NCBI GenBank assembly: GCA_900109435.1
Contig: FNZT01000004.1
Coordinates: 1 to 38,574 of the forward strand
DNA: 38,574 bases
From: Ruminococcus sp. YRD2003
GTDB taxonomy: Bacteria; Bacillota; Clostridia; Oscillospirales; Ruminococcaceae
Reading direction: 5' to 3'
Below the pieces are notes generated by a model that saw only the letters and a list, made by a program, of their open reading frames with translations, made no database searches and had not been told where the DNA came from. How positions within the stretch are numbered: the first letter of the stretch is position 1; the number at the start of each line of letters is the position of its first letter. Of the stretch, positions 25,262 through 33,815 are shown piece by piece. A program made the translations under genes and the position numbers.

Positions 25262-25313
25262 GGTCATCCACTGACCTTGGTCTCATTATATCACATTGTT
25301 TTATTTTTGTCAA
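25262..25313 (-). promoter_or_regulatory. Promoter and operator-like palindrome of the ABC-feoB unit
   Basis: On the minus strand TTGACA (25313-25308) and TATAAT (25290-25285) are 17 bases apart. Just past the expected start, GGTCA-gtgga-TGACC (25276-25262) is a symmetric site well placed for a repressor. Further on, GGTTAG-ctttgt-CTAAC (near 25244-25226) is a second inverted repeat that faintly recalls DtxR-type boxes. Confidence 0.7.
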
Positions 25314-25332
25314 TACCTGTTTCATCAACGAT

Positions 25333-25464
25333 TGTAGGGGCGGAGGCGTTGGGCATCGTCCCCCTACAGATTGTCACCGCGGGTGTGTTCGTGTATTCGC
25401 GGACGCCCAAAGGGCGCCCCTACGGTTGTTGCGGGCGGGGCGGGCGGATAATATCCGCCCCTAC
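25333..25464. repeat. Tandem TGTAGGG-family repeats
   Basis: Three units run together: TGTAGGGGCGG...CCCCCTACA (25333-25368), a unit ending GCGCCCCTAC near 25422, and GGGCGGATA-at-ATCCGCCCCTACA (to 25464). All have the CCCCTACA/TGTAGGGG ends seen elsewhere in the window. Confidence 0.75.
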
Positions 25465-25488
25465 AAATCATCCGCCAAACATACAAAA

Positions 25489-25515
25489 AAAGAGGACTGA
25501 AAACCAGTCCTCTTT
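25489..25515 (-). terminator. Terminator of the lipoprotein gene
   Basis: Minus strand AAAGAGGACTG-gtttt-CAGTCCTCTTT continued by T residues. It sits 5 bases after the stop of the lipoprotein gene. Confidence 0.85.
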
Positions 25516-25519
25516 GCTT

Positions 25520-25984
25520 TTATAACCCTGCGGAGTAGCTGTACACCTTCACGCCGTCACAGTCGAGATCGGCTTCGCCTGTGACAGTGACACTGTTCCC
25601 GTCGTAGCCGAGCGGTACGGTGAGCGTTGAACGGCTGCCGAGGCTCTTATCATTCCTCGTCACGATATAGCCCTTGGCTCCCTGAAATATGACGTCGCGC
25701 TCTATGAGCACCGTGTCATTATCGAGAAGTACCGTCGTGTTGGTGTAATAGTCCTCGCTGAAAATGCCGATGATGTCCTTGTTATCGGTGTAGCTGCCGA
25801 TATTGCGCTTGGTCAGGCTGTCGTCAGTGCTTATCCTGCCGCTGTCGGCAAGCCCGAACGTAAAGCCCGCAATTCTCAGAACATCCGCTTTTTTGCTGTC
25901 GGTGTAGGTGTCGTACACTGCCGAGCAGCCGCTCAGCAGCAGCGCCGCAAGCACTCCGACAGCTAAAACTATAGCTTTTTTCAT
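25520..25984 (-). CDS. Lipoprotein of unknown function
   Basis: A 154-residue protein with a lipoprotein signal peptide: MKK, hydrophobic 5-18, lipobox LLSGC with the cysteine near 20. The mature part is rich in Asp, Thr and Ser and likely beta-structured (TTVLLDNDTVLIERDVIF, STLTVPLGYDGNSVTVTG). I do not recognise the family. The ATG at 25984 is chosen because it begins the signal peptide; an in-frame ATG at 26026 adds a charged leader. The ribosome site is weak. It follows carB in the same direction and could be co-transcribed with it. Confidence 0.65.
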   Translation of the reverse strand: MKKAIVLAVGVLAALLLSGCSAVYDTYTDSKKADVLRIAGFTFGLADSGRISTDDSLTKRNIGSYTDNKDIIGIFSEDYYTNTTVLLDNDTVLIERDVIFQGAKGYIVTRNDKSLGSRSTLTVPLGYDGNSVTVTGEADLDCDGVKVYSYSAGL

Positions 25985-26050
25985 ATTTGATACAAGTGTG
26001 TTCCGCGGAGACAGCTTCCGTTTCAAGAAAACTTCGCCGCGAAACCGCCC

Positions 26051-26067
26051 GCGGGGGGACTCCCCGC
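26051..26067. terminator. GC-rich hairpin after carB
   Basis: GCGGGG-ggact-CCCCGC immediately beyond the carB stop. It has no T run, so it may act as a pause or RNA end protector rather than a full terminator. Confidence 0.4.
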
Positions 26068-26068
26068 C

Positions 26069-29000
26069 TTATTCTATATCGCCGTGGTGTGCCTGCAATG
26101 ACTTGACTTCGAGGCACTTGTTCAGCTTCTTCGCCTTGATGCCCTCAACGCTCGCCTTAGCCGCCGCCATGGTGGTGATGTAGCTCACGCGGTGCTTGAT
26201 AGCAGCCTTGCGGATATAGCTGTCGTCGTAGATGCTCGTCTTGCCTGCGGGGGTGTTGACGATGAGCTGTATCTCGCCGTTTGCTATCTCGTCGGCGATG
26301 TTGGGTCTGCCCTCGTATATCTTGTATATACGCTTGCAGGGGATGCCTGCTTCCTTTATCATCTCGTAGCTTCTGCCTGTTGCGAGAATGTTGAAGCCTA
26401 TCTCGTGGAAGCCCTTCGCAATATCAATAAGCTCGGGCTTGTCGCGCTCGCATACCGAGAGAAGCACTGTGCCCTCCTCGGGAAGCGGGTTCTTTGTTGC
26501 CTCCTGAGCCTTGTAGTATGCCTCGCCGAATGACTTCGCGATACCGAGAACTTCGCCTGTGGAGCGCATCTCAGGTCCGAGGACGGGGTCGACCTCTGGG
26601 AACATATTGAACGGGAATACCGCTTCCTTGACGCCGTAGTGGTTTATCTTTCTGTCCTTGAGCTCGGGTACGGGAGAAGGTCTGCCCGTGAGCGATGATG
26701 TGATGATGTCCGTCGCTATCCTGACCATGTTGATGTCGCATACCTTCGATACGAGCGGGACTGTTCTCGATGCACGGGGATTTGCTTCAAGCACGTATAC
26801 TGTGTCGCCCTCGATAGCGTACTGCATATTCATAAGGCCGCATACGTTCATCTCTACCGCTATCTTCTTCGTGTACTCCTTGATAGTTGCTACCTGCTTC
26901 TCCGTGAGGTTCTTCGACGGGAGTATGCACGCGGAGTCGCCCGAGTGTACGCCTGCGAGCTCGATGTGCTCCATAACAGCGGGTACGAAGCAGTGTGTGC
27001 CGTCGGAGATAGCGTCAGCCTCGCACTCTGTTGCGTGGTTGAGGAAGCGGTCGATGAGTATGGGTCTGTCGGGTGTCACGCCGACTGCCGCGTCCATATA
27101 TACCTTCATCATTTCGTCGTCGTGGACTATCTCCATGCCGCGTCCGCCGAGAACGTAGGAAGGACGCACCATTACAGGGTAGCCGATACGGTTGGCTATC
27201 TCGATAGCCTCGTCCGCATTGACTGCCATTCCCGCCTCGGGCATGGGTATGCCGAGCTTGTCCATCATAGCGCGGAAGTGGTCTCTGTCCTCAGCGAGGT
27301 CGATAGTCTCGGGAGTTGTACCGAGGATATTTACGCCGTACTTTTTGAGGTCGCTTGCGAGGTTGAGGGGAGTCTGTCCGCCGAACTGTGCGATAACTCC
27401 CACGGGCTTTTCCTTCTCGTGGATAGAGAGGACGTCCTCGAGGGTGAGGGGCTCGAAATAGAGCTTGTCTGATGTATCGTAGTCTGTGGAAACTGTCTCG
27501 GGATTGCAGTTTACGATAATTGACTCGAAGCCGAGCTTCTTGAGTGCGAGAGCCGCATGAACACAGCAGTAGTCGAACTCGATGCCCTGTCCTATACGGT
27601 TGGGGCCGCCGCCGAGTATCATTATCTTGGGCTTGTCTGTATTTACGGGGCTCTTGTCCTCGTCGAGGTGGTAGGTCGAGTAGTAGTAAGCCGCGTTCTG
27701 TGTGCCGCTTACGTGTACGCCCTCCCATGCCTCCTTGATGCCGAAGCCGATTCGCGCCTCGCGTATCTCCTGCTCGGTAACTTCGAGGAGAGAGCTGAGG
27801 TAGCGGTCGCTGAAGCCGTCGAGCTTAGCCTGCTTCAGCACGTCCTTTGAGGGAACTGCGCCCTTGTTTGCGAGAAGTGCTTCCTCCTCGTCTACGAGTT
27901 CCTTCATCTGCTCGATGAAATATTTCTTTATCTTTGTGAGCTCGTGGAGCTCATCAACGGTCGCGCCCTTGCGGAGAGCCTCATACATAACGAACTGTCT
28001 CTCGCTGGTGGGGTAGCGGAGCTCCTTCATGAGCTCGTCTTTGGTCATTTCGTGGAAATTCTTGGCGAAGCCGAGGCCGTATCTGTCCTTTTCGAGCGAG
28101 CGGATAGCCTTCTGGAATGCCTCCTTGTAGGTCTTGCCTATGCTCATTACCTCGCCGACAGCTCTCATCTGTGTGCCGAGCTTGTCCTCTGCGCCCTTGA
28201 ACTTCTCGAATGCCCAGCGTGCGAACTTGATAACGATGTAATCGCCGTCGGGGACGTATTTGTCGAGTGTGCCGTACTTGCCGCAGGGTATCTCGTCAAG
28301 AGTGAGTCCACAGGCGAGCATTGCCGATACCAGCGCTATCGGGAAGCCCGTTGCCTTTGAAGCGAGCGCCGAAGAACGCGATGTTCTCGGGTTTATCTCG
28401 ATAACGACGATGCGGCCTGTCTCGGGGTCGCGTGCAAACTGGCAGTTACAGCCGCCGATAACTTCGATAGATTCGATTATGCGGTAGGACATATCCTGAA
28501 GCTCCTTCTGGACGTCCTCGGGTATGGTCAGCATAGGTGCGGAGCAGAATGAATCGCCTGTGTGTACGCCTATGGGGTCTATATTCTCAATGAAGCAGAC
28601 GGTTATCTTGTTGTTTTTAGCGTCGCGGACTACTTCGAGCTCGAGCTCCTCCCAGCCGAAGATGCACTCTTCGACAAGCACCTGTCCTACGAGGGATGCC
28701 TGCAAGCCTCTTGCGCATACGACTTTCAGCTCGTCAACGTTGTATACCATGCCGCCGCCTGCGCCGCCCATTGTGTAGGCGGGACGGATAACTACAGGAT
28801 ATTTCAGCTTCTCGGCTATCTTTACAGCCTCATCTACCGAATACGCTACCTCGCTCTTGGGCATTCCGATGCCGAGCTCGCTCATGGCATTCTTGAACTC
28901 GATACGGTCTTCGCCGCGCTCGATAGCGTCTACCTGAACGCCTATTACCTGTACGCCGTACTTCTTCAGCACGCCTGCCTTGTCAAGCTCGGAGCAGAGG

Positions 29001-29290
29001 TTGAGTCCCGACTGTCCGCCGAGGTTCGGGAGCAGTGCGTCGGGGCGCTCCTTCTCGATTATCTGTGTAAGTCTCGCGAGATTCAGAGGCTCGATGTAGG
29101 TGATGTCCGCTACATCGGGGTCTGTCATTATCGTTGCGGGGTTAGAGTTTACAAGAACTATCTCGTAACCCAGATTCCTCAGCGCCTTGCACGCCTGAGT
29201 GCCTGAGTAGTCGAACTCGCACGCCTGTCCGATGATGATAGGTCCCGAGCCGATGATCATGATCTTGTTTATATCCTGTTTTTTGGGCAT
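26069..29290 (-). CDS. carB: Carbamoyl phosphate synthase large subunit
   Basis: Makes carbamoyl phosphate from ammonia (delivered by CarA), bicarbonate and two ATP, for pyrimidine and arginine synthesis. The 1073 residues have the usual duplicated plan: first ATP-grasp half from GSGPIIIGQACEFDYSG (about 15-31), oligomerisation domain (about 400-550), second half from GGGPNRIGQGIEFDYC, and a C-terminal MGS-type regulatory domain (about 935-1073). GGAGAACG lies before the ATG at 29290; the in-frame ATG at 29323 lies in a leader hairpin. carA is not beside it, which is unusual since the two are normally adjacent. Confidence 0.96.
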   Translation of the reverse strand: MPKKQDINKIMIIGSGPIIIGQACEFDYSGTQACKALRNLGYEIVLVNSNPATIMTDPDVADITYIEPLNLARLTQIIEKERPDALLPNLGGQSGLNLCSELDKAGVLKKYGVQVIGVQVDAIERGEDRIEFKNAMSELGIGMPKSEVAYSVDEAVKIAEKLKYPVVIRPAYTMGGAGGGMVYNVDELKVVCARGLQASLVGQVLVEECIFGWEELELEVVRDAKNNKITVCFIENIDPIGVHTGDSFCSAPMLTIPEDVQKELQDMSYRIIESIEVIGGCNCQFARDPETGRIVVIEINPRTSRSSALASKATGFPIALVSAMLACGLTLDEIPCGKYGTLDKYVPDGDYIVIKFARWAFEKFKGAEDKLGTQMRAVGEVMSIGKTYKEAFQKAIRSLEKDRYGLGFAKNFHEMTKDELMKELRYPTSERQFVMYEALRKGATVDELHELTKIKKYFIEQMKELVDEEEALLANKGAVPSKDVLKQAKLDGFSDRYLSSLLEVTEQEIREARIGFGIKEAWEGVHVSGTQNAAYYYSTYHLDEDKSPVNTDKPKIMILGGGPNRIGQGIEFDYCCVHAALALKKLGFESIIVNCNPETVSTDYDTSDKLYFEPLTLEDVLSIHEKEKPVGVIAQFGGQTPLNLASDLKKYGVNILGTTPETIDLAEDRDHFRAMMDKLGIPMPEAGMAVNADEAIEIANRIGYPVMVRPSYVLGGRGMEIVHDDEMMKVYMDAAVGVTPDRPILIDRFLNHATECEADAISDGTHCFVPAVMEHIELAGVHSGDSACILPSKNLTEKQVATIKEYTKKIAVEMNVCGLMNMQYAIEGDTVYVLEANPRASRTVPLVSKVCDINMVRIATDIITSSLTGRPSPVPELKDRKINHYGVKEAVFPFNMFPEVDPVLGPEMRSTGEVLGIAKSFGEAYYKAQEATKNPLPEEGTVLLSVCERDKPELIDIAKGFHEIGFNILATGRSYEMIKEAGIPCKRIYKIYEGRPNIADEIANGEIQLIVNTPAGKTSIYDDSYIRKAAIKHRVSYITTMAAAKASVEGIKAKKLNKCLEVKSLQAHHGDIE

Positions 29291-29305
29291 ATCGTTCTCC
29301 TCACC

Positions 29306-29350
29306 CGTGCATAGAGTATGCACGACATAGATTTACCATTCGTTATGGTA
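29306..29350 (-). promoter_or_regulatory. Two hairpins in the carB leader
   Basis: CGTGCATA-ctc-TATGCACG (29324-29306 on the minus strand) lies just before the ribosome site. TACCAT-n5-ATGGTA (29350-29334) lies further upstream. The region above is AT-rich (TTATTATATAAGG), with no clear -35. Pyrimidine control is a guess only. Confidence 0.5.
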
Positions 29351-29514
29351 TACATTCTTACCTTATATAATAACATATATCCCGACAAAATGCAAGGAAA
29401 AATACACGGAAGTTTTCTGCGGATTTTGTTGAAATTATATATGGGCTCAGGGACGGAATGTTCAGAGCGGCGCGTCGGAGGGTGTCCCACTTATGTACCG
29501 CTCGTAAAAATTTC

Positions 29515-29543
29515 TTGACAGACGCTAAATAATGTGCTATAAT
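29515..29543 (+). promoter_or_regulatory. Consensus promoter of tRNA-Ala
   Basis: TTGACA (29515-29520), exactly 17 bases, TATAAT (29538-29543), 13 bases before the mature tRNA. Confidence 0.92.
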
Positions 29544-29556
29544 GTTCTTCGGACAC

Positions 29557-29632
29557 GGGCTTGTAGCTCAGCTGGGAGAGCGCTGCGTTCGCAACGCAGA
29601 GGCCGAGGGTTCGATCCCCTTCAAGTCCACCA
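29557..29632 (+). tRNA. tRNA-Ala, anticodon CGC
   Basis: A 76-base cloverleaf: acceptor GGGCTTG/CAAGTCC with the G3:U70 wobble that marks alanine tRNAs, D arm GCTC-AGCTGGGA-GAGC, anticodon arm CTGCG-TTCGCAA-CGCAG (anticodon CGC, reading GCG), TPsiC arm GAGGG-TTCGATC-CCCTT, and an encoded CCA end. A hairpin GCGCCTCAC-ttgat-GTGGGGCGC with a mediocre T run (near 29668-29692) may end the transcript. Confidence 0.96.
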
Positions 29633-29780
29633 CGAGCTGTGTCAGCTCGACCCCGATTTCGCGCCTCACTTGATGTGGGGCGCAAATTGTTTCCCGCGAT
29701 CCATACTTGTTCATATAGACTAAATTTAAAAAGCCCCCGCAGGCAGATTCGCAGTTCAGTTTTACTGAGCCGCATTTTTT

Positions 29781-30180
29781 TGTAGGGGCGCCCTTCGGGC
29801 GTCCGCACTTTACCGAAATGCCCGCAATAAACGATATATCTGTAGGGAACGCCGCCTCGGCGTTCCGCATAAAAACGGCTTTGTTATTATGCGCGGAATA
29901 ATTCCGCGGGCATACCAATTACGGACTTCCACAAAGGGACGCCCTCTCTTACAGGGCGTCCCCAGCAACAGAGTTGCATATAGCTGCGAAAGCCAAATCA
30001 AAGATTTGGTACGCAGCTTATCTCGAAAAACAGTCCACTGGACTGTTTTTAGATTCACCTCTTGCGGAGCGCCTTCGTTTTATTTCGCCGCTCTTTATAA
30101 ACTGTGAGCGGCGACCAGAGGCGCCGCCTCTGGACTCTGCAAGCCTTTGAAAAGGCTTGAGCGAAACTTTCGGTTTCGCG
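29781..30180. repeat. Field of consecutive hairpins between tRNA-Ala and the flippase gene
   Basis: Non-coding stretch. In order: TGTAGGGGCGCCC-ttc-GGGCGTCC (from 29781), TGTAGGGAACGCC-gcctc-GGCGTTCC (to 29867), GCGGAAT-a-ATTCCGC, GGGACGCCCT/AGGGCGTCCC (about 29937-29962), AGCTGCG..CCAAATC/GATTTGG..CGCAGCT (about 29982-30018), AAAAACAGTCCA/TGGACTGTTTTT (30026-30050), CGCCGCTC/GAGCGGCG, CCAGAGGC/GCCTCTGG, CAAGCCTTT/AAAGGCTTG and GCGAAAC/GTTTCGC (to 30180). Most of the 667 bases can fold. Confidence 0.7.
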
Positions 30181-30299
30181 CGGCAGTTTATTCAATGAGG
30201 CAGTTTTCTCCGCGCGGCAAGCTGGGCTCTTTTTTCTTGCTATTTTTTCCATTTAGTGTTATAATGTACATTGTGAAATCATTTTTCGGAGTGTAAGCA

Positions 30300-31733
30300 A
30301 TGAATAAATATAAAAAGCTCGCGATGAATACGGGTATCTTCGCTATCGGCAGCTTCGGCTCGAAGATACTCGTCATTCTCCTGACCCGCCTCTATTCCCG
30401 TCATCTCGACCCTGCAAGCAACGATATCAAAGAGCTCCTCGAGCCTACTGCGCTGTTTTTGCAGCCTATATTCACTTTCGCGCTTCAGGAGTACCTCATA
30501 CGCTTCGGTCTCGATAAAGAATACGACAAGCGGCAGGTCTTCACTACCTCGGGCGCGATAACCCTTGCGGGTATGCTGTTAATGGCTCTCGTCGTCCCGC
30601 TTCTCAGCCTTATCCCCGCACTCCACTACATTCAAGGGTACACTCTGCTGCTCGTGGTGTATGTCACGACCTCCTCGCTGCGAATGCTGTGTCAGCAGTT
30701 CGTGCGCTCGCGGGATATGGTCAAGCTCTTCTCGCTCGACGGCATCCTCGCCACGCTGACGCTCTTCCTCTTCAACCTGCTGTTCATTGCGGGCTTCAAG
30801 TGGGGAGTCGCGGGATTTATGCTCGCGGTCATTCTCTCCGACCTGCTCTCCGCGATATTCCTGTTCGTCGTTGCTGACCTCGGCAAATTCGCGCACCCGC
30901 GGTACTTCAACACGGAGCTCGGCGCGAAAATGATGCGCTATGCCGCTCCGCTCATTCCCACTATCGTTATGTGGACGATAACGAGCGTCTCCGACCGACT
31001 CTTCATCGAGAATATGCACAGCGACCGCGCTCAGCTCGGAGAGGGCTCTGTTACGCTGTACGGCTATGCTAACCGTATCCCGAACCTCATCTCTATGGTC
31101 TCGACCATTTTCTTTCAGGCGTGGAATATGTCCGCGATAACCGAGAACGATTCCGCCGACAGAAGCGAATTCTACGAAAAGGTCTATAACGCCTATGAGG
31201 CTATCCTCTTCATCTCGTCTGCGGCGCTCCTGCTCATAATCAAGCCGCTGACAGGCTTCCTCGTGGTATCGTCGAATTATAAGATATATGCGGACGTCTA
31301 CCTCTATACGCCGATCCTCGTTTCTGCCGTGCTCTTTATGTCGCTGAATCAGTTCCTCGGCAGTATCTACTCCGCTACCAAGCACACCAAGAACAGCTTC
31401 TGGACGGCACTTGTCGCCTGCTCGGTCAATATCGTGCTCAACATCGCTCTTATCCCAGAATGGGGCATTCAGGGCGCTTCTATCGCGACTTTCCTCAGCT
31501 ATTACGTCTGCTTCTGGGTGAGGATCATCGACGCGAGATATTACGTGCCGTTCAAGTTCAATGCGGCTCGCTCGCTCATTAATACGGCACTGCTCTTTAT
31601 TATGGCGTGGGATATCATCGCCGCGCCCAAGCTGTGGGTGCTCATCCTTGCGGGGCTGTGCGCTGCTGTCGTCGGGCTCAACTATAAGGCGCTGCTGCTC
31701 ACGGCTAATAAGCTCCTTAGAAGAAAACAGTGA
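30300..31733 (+). CDS. Polysaccharide flippase (Wzx/MATE-like)
   Basis: A 477-residue membrane protein of the oligosaccharide/lipid flippase superfamily, which moves lipid-linked glycans across the cytoplasmic membrane. About 12-14 hydrophobic segments are visible. The N-terminus NTGIFAIGSFGSKILVILLTRLYSRHL is the usual first-helix pattern, and the middle carries the APLIPTIVMWTITSVSDRLFI repeat half. GGAGTG precedes the ATG. No glycosyltransferase or polymerase genes surround it, so the substrate (teichoic acid, capsule or exopolysaccharide precursor) is unknown. It could also be a lipid II-type MurJ relative, but the sequence looks more Wzx-like. Confidence 0.85.
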   Translation: MNKYKKLAMNTGIFAIGSFGSKILVILLTRLYSRHLDPASNDIKELLEPTALFLQPIFTFALQEYLIRFGLDKEYDKRQVFTTSGAITLAGMLLMALVVPLLSLIPALHYIQGYTLLLVVYVTTSSLRMLCQQFVRSRDMVKLFSLDGILATLTLFLFNLLFIAGFKWGVAGFMLAVILSDLLSAIFLFVVADLGKFAHPRYFNTELGAKMMRYAAPLIPTIVMWTITSVSDRLFIENMHSDRAQLGEGSVTLYGYANRIPNLISMVSTIFFQAWNMSAITENDSADRSEFYEKVYNAYEAILFISSAALLLIIKPLTGFLVVSSNYKIYADVYLYTPILVSAVLFMSLNQFLGSIYSATKHTKNSFWTALVACSVNIVLNIALIPEWGIQGASIATFLSYYVCFWVRIIDARYYVPFKFNAARSLINTALLFIMAWDIIAAPKLWVLILAGLCAAVVGLNYKALLLTANKLLRRKQ

Positions 31734-31745
31734 AACAAACATTTT

Positions 31746-31813
31746 GCCCCGCAGGGGACTGCCGAAGTGAGAACAATGCGGTTTTTCTCACCGTCGGGGG
31801 TACCCTGCGGGGC
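31746..31813. repeat. Imperfect palindrome between convergent genes
   Basis: GCCCCGCAGGG (31746-31756) is complementary to CCCTGCGGGGC (31803-31813), with an inner pair GTGAGAA/TTCTCAC. It resembles the core of the long element at 33984-34068 (GCCCCTATGGGGTAC). It may also terminate the two converging transcripts. Confidence 0.65.
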
Positions 31814-31844
31814 TGATTGTTTATATGTATGCTTCTGTTTTGGT

Positions 31845-33650
31845 TCAGCTTTCGTTCGCTTCCACTTCTTCAAGCTTTGCAAAGTATCTCTCGGAATAGG
31901 TGCGGAACTCGTTGCGGAAGGTCTCGTCGTTCTCCTTTACGTCGTGGAGATATGCGTGGAGATTGGTCTTTTCGTCGGTCTCGATGAGACAGCCCGCAAT
32001 ATTTGAACAGTGGTCGGATATACGTTCAAGATTGGTCAGGATATCCTGGAAGATGTAGCCGAGCTCTACCGTACACTCGTCGTTCTGGAGCCTGCGGATA
32101 TGACGGTTTTTCAGCTCGGTGCTGAGGTTGTCCACCACCTCTTCGAGCGGCTCTACCTTATGTGCCGCACCGAGGTCGTTGGTGATGTATGAGCTGAACG
32201 CTGTCGAGATATTCTCGGAGATAGCCTCGGTTATGACTTTCAGCTCGTTGATGCATTCATCCGAGAATTTGATGCCCTTTTCCTTGCACTCCTGCACGGA
32301 TTCTATGAGGTTGACCGCGTGGTCGGAGATACGCTCGAAGTTGCCGACACAGTGCATCATTTTCGCAACGCGGCGGCTGTCCTTGCCTGTGATACTGCTC
32401 TTGGAAAGCCGTACAAGGTAGCTGTTTATCTTGTCTTCGTAGTGGTCTATGAGGTCTTCGGCGTCTATGACTGAGCGGACCTTTTCCGCGTTATACGGCG
32501 AAACAAGCAGCTCAAGCGCGTCGTTTATCGCCTCGCTCGTGATGTTCGCCATTTCTATGGTGGTGCTGCGGCAGGTCTCTACTGCGACTGCGGGCGTCTT
32601 GAGGAAGCGCTCGTCGAGTCCTCTCAGGCGATTATCCTCCGTTTCGGATTCTCCGCCTTCCTTGTCGCGGACTATGATGCGCGAAAGCTTGACAAGCATG
32701 GGGGTGAAGGGAAGAAGGATAATCGTTGTGGCGATATTGAATATCGAGTGCATCACCGCGATGCCCACATATCCGACAGGCTCATCGAAAATGCCGAGCT
32801 GTACGACGTGCTGAAGGATAAGCGCTACGGGAAGCAGTATCAGTGTGCCGAGCACCTTTATGAGAATGTGGATGCACGCTACTCTCTTTGCATTCTTGTT
32901 TACGCCGATGCTCGAAATGAGCGCTGTCACGCAGGTGCCTATGTTAAGTCCCATGATTATCGGCAGTGCCATACCGTAGGTCAGGGCGCCTGTCTGTGAG
33001 AATGCCTGCAATATTCCGACGGATGCGGCGGAGCTCTGGATAACTCCCGTGAATCCTGCGCCTACGAGCACGCCGAGGATAGGATTGTGGAAGGCTGTTA
33101 GTATCTGCTGGAATTTCGGTGAATTGGCAAGCGGTGATACCGAATCGGACATCAGCGACATTCCTGTCATTATGATGGCAAAGCCGACAAGGATACGTCC
33201 CACGTCCTTGTGTTTGTTCTTCTTTGCACCCATTATCAGCATTACACCGATGATAGCGACTATCGGTGCAAATGATGTCGGCTTGAGCATCTTTATGAAC
33301 GGGTTCGTTCCGTCCACTCCTGCAAGACTGAGTATCCACGCTGTTAGTGTGGTACCGATATCCGAGCCGAAACATACGCCGACTGTCTGCTCCAGCGACA
33401 TCAGCCCAGAGTTTACGAAGCCGACAAGCATTACCGTCATCGCTGACGATGACTGTATCGCTATCGTGACTACCATTCCCAGTATGATAGCCATGAATCT
33501 GTTGGATGTCATTTTCTTGAGCGCTACTTCGAGCTTTCCGCCCGTCAGCTTTTCAAGCCCCGTCGACATTACGTTCATTCCGTAGAGGAAGAAGGCGAGC
33601 CCTCCGAGCATTGTGAAGATGTTAAATATTGAAAATTCCGTTCCGTTCAT
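31845..33650 (-). CDS. Na/Pi cotransporter family protein with PhoU-like domain
   Basis: A 601-residue membrane protein of the NptA/YjbB Na+/phosphate cotransporter family. The N-terminal about 320 residues hold the two inverted repeat units, with the diagnostic QSSSA (about 66-70) and QSSAA (about 205) motifs and about eight hydrophobic segments. The C-terminal about 240 residues form a soluble, helical PhoU-like domain (for example HCVGNFERISDHAVNLIE and LTNLERISDHCSNIA, the metal-binding E..SDH repeats). Such proteins move phosphate in or out, and some respond to cyclic dinucleotides. GAGGTAA precedes the ATG. Confidence 0.9.
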   Translation of the reverse strand: MNGTEFSIFNIFTMLGGLAFFLYGMNVMSTGLEKLTGGKLEVALKKMTSNRFMAIILGMVVTIAIQSSSAMTVMLVGFVNSGLMSLEQTVGVCFGSDIGTTLTAWILSLAGVDGTNPFIKMLKPTSFAPIVAIIGVMLIMGAKKNKHKDVGRILVGFAIIMTGMSLMSDSVSPLANSPKFQQILTAFHNPILGVLVGAGFTGVIQSSAASVGILQAFSQTGALTYGMALPIIMGLNIGTCVTALISSIGVNKNAKRVACIHILIKVLGTLILLPVALILQHVVQLGIFDEPVGYVGIAVMHSIFNIATTIILLPFTPMLVKLSRIIVRDKEGGESETEDNRLRGLDERFLKTPAVAVETCRSTTIEMANITSEAINDALELLVSPYNAEKVRSVIDAEDLIDHYEDKINSYLVRLSKSSITGKDSRRVAKMMHCVGNFERISDHAVNLIESVQECKEKGIKFSDECINELKVITEAISENISTAFSSYITNDLGAAHKVEPLEEVVDNLSTELKNRHIRRLQNDECTVELGYIFQDILTNLERISDHCSNIAGCLIETDEKTNLHAYLHDVKENDETFRNEFRTYSERYFAKLEEVEANES

Positions 33651-33706
33651 ACAAAATTACCTCATTTTGCGTTTTTTTCAATTCCTTTATTTTTTCTCTA
33701 CTTTAT

Positions 33707-33734
33707 ATTATACCGAAACGGAACGGACAGTCAA
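33707..33734 (-). promoter_or_regulatory. Promoter of the Na/Pi cotransporter gene
   Basis: Minus strand TTGACT (33734-33729), 16-base spacer, TATAAT (33712-33707). The leader of about 55 bases is rich in A. Confidence 0.7.
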
Positions 33735-33815
33735 TAGAAAACAGATTTATTTTACATGGATTTAACATTCATTTTTTATATGTCTCTATGTCCGCTGCCA
33801 AGTACACCCCTTCCA

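Noticed and set aside
30579..31742. Long minus-strand frame opposite the flippase
   Set aside because: It is rich in Arg, Glu and His with no hydrophobic pattern; a shadow of codon bias in the membrane protein gene. The same holds for 3185-4162 opposite the epimerase.
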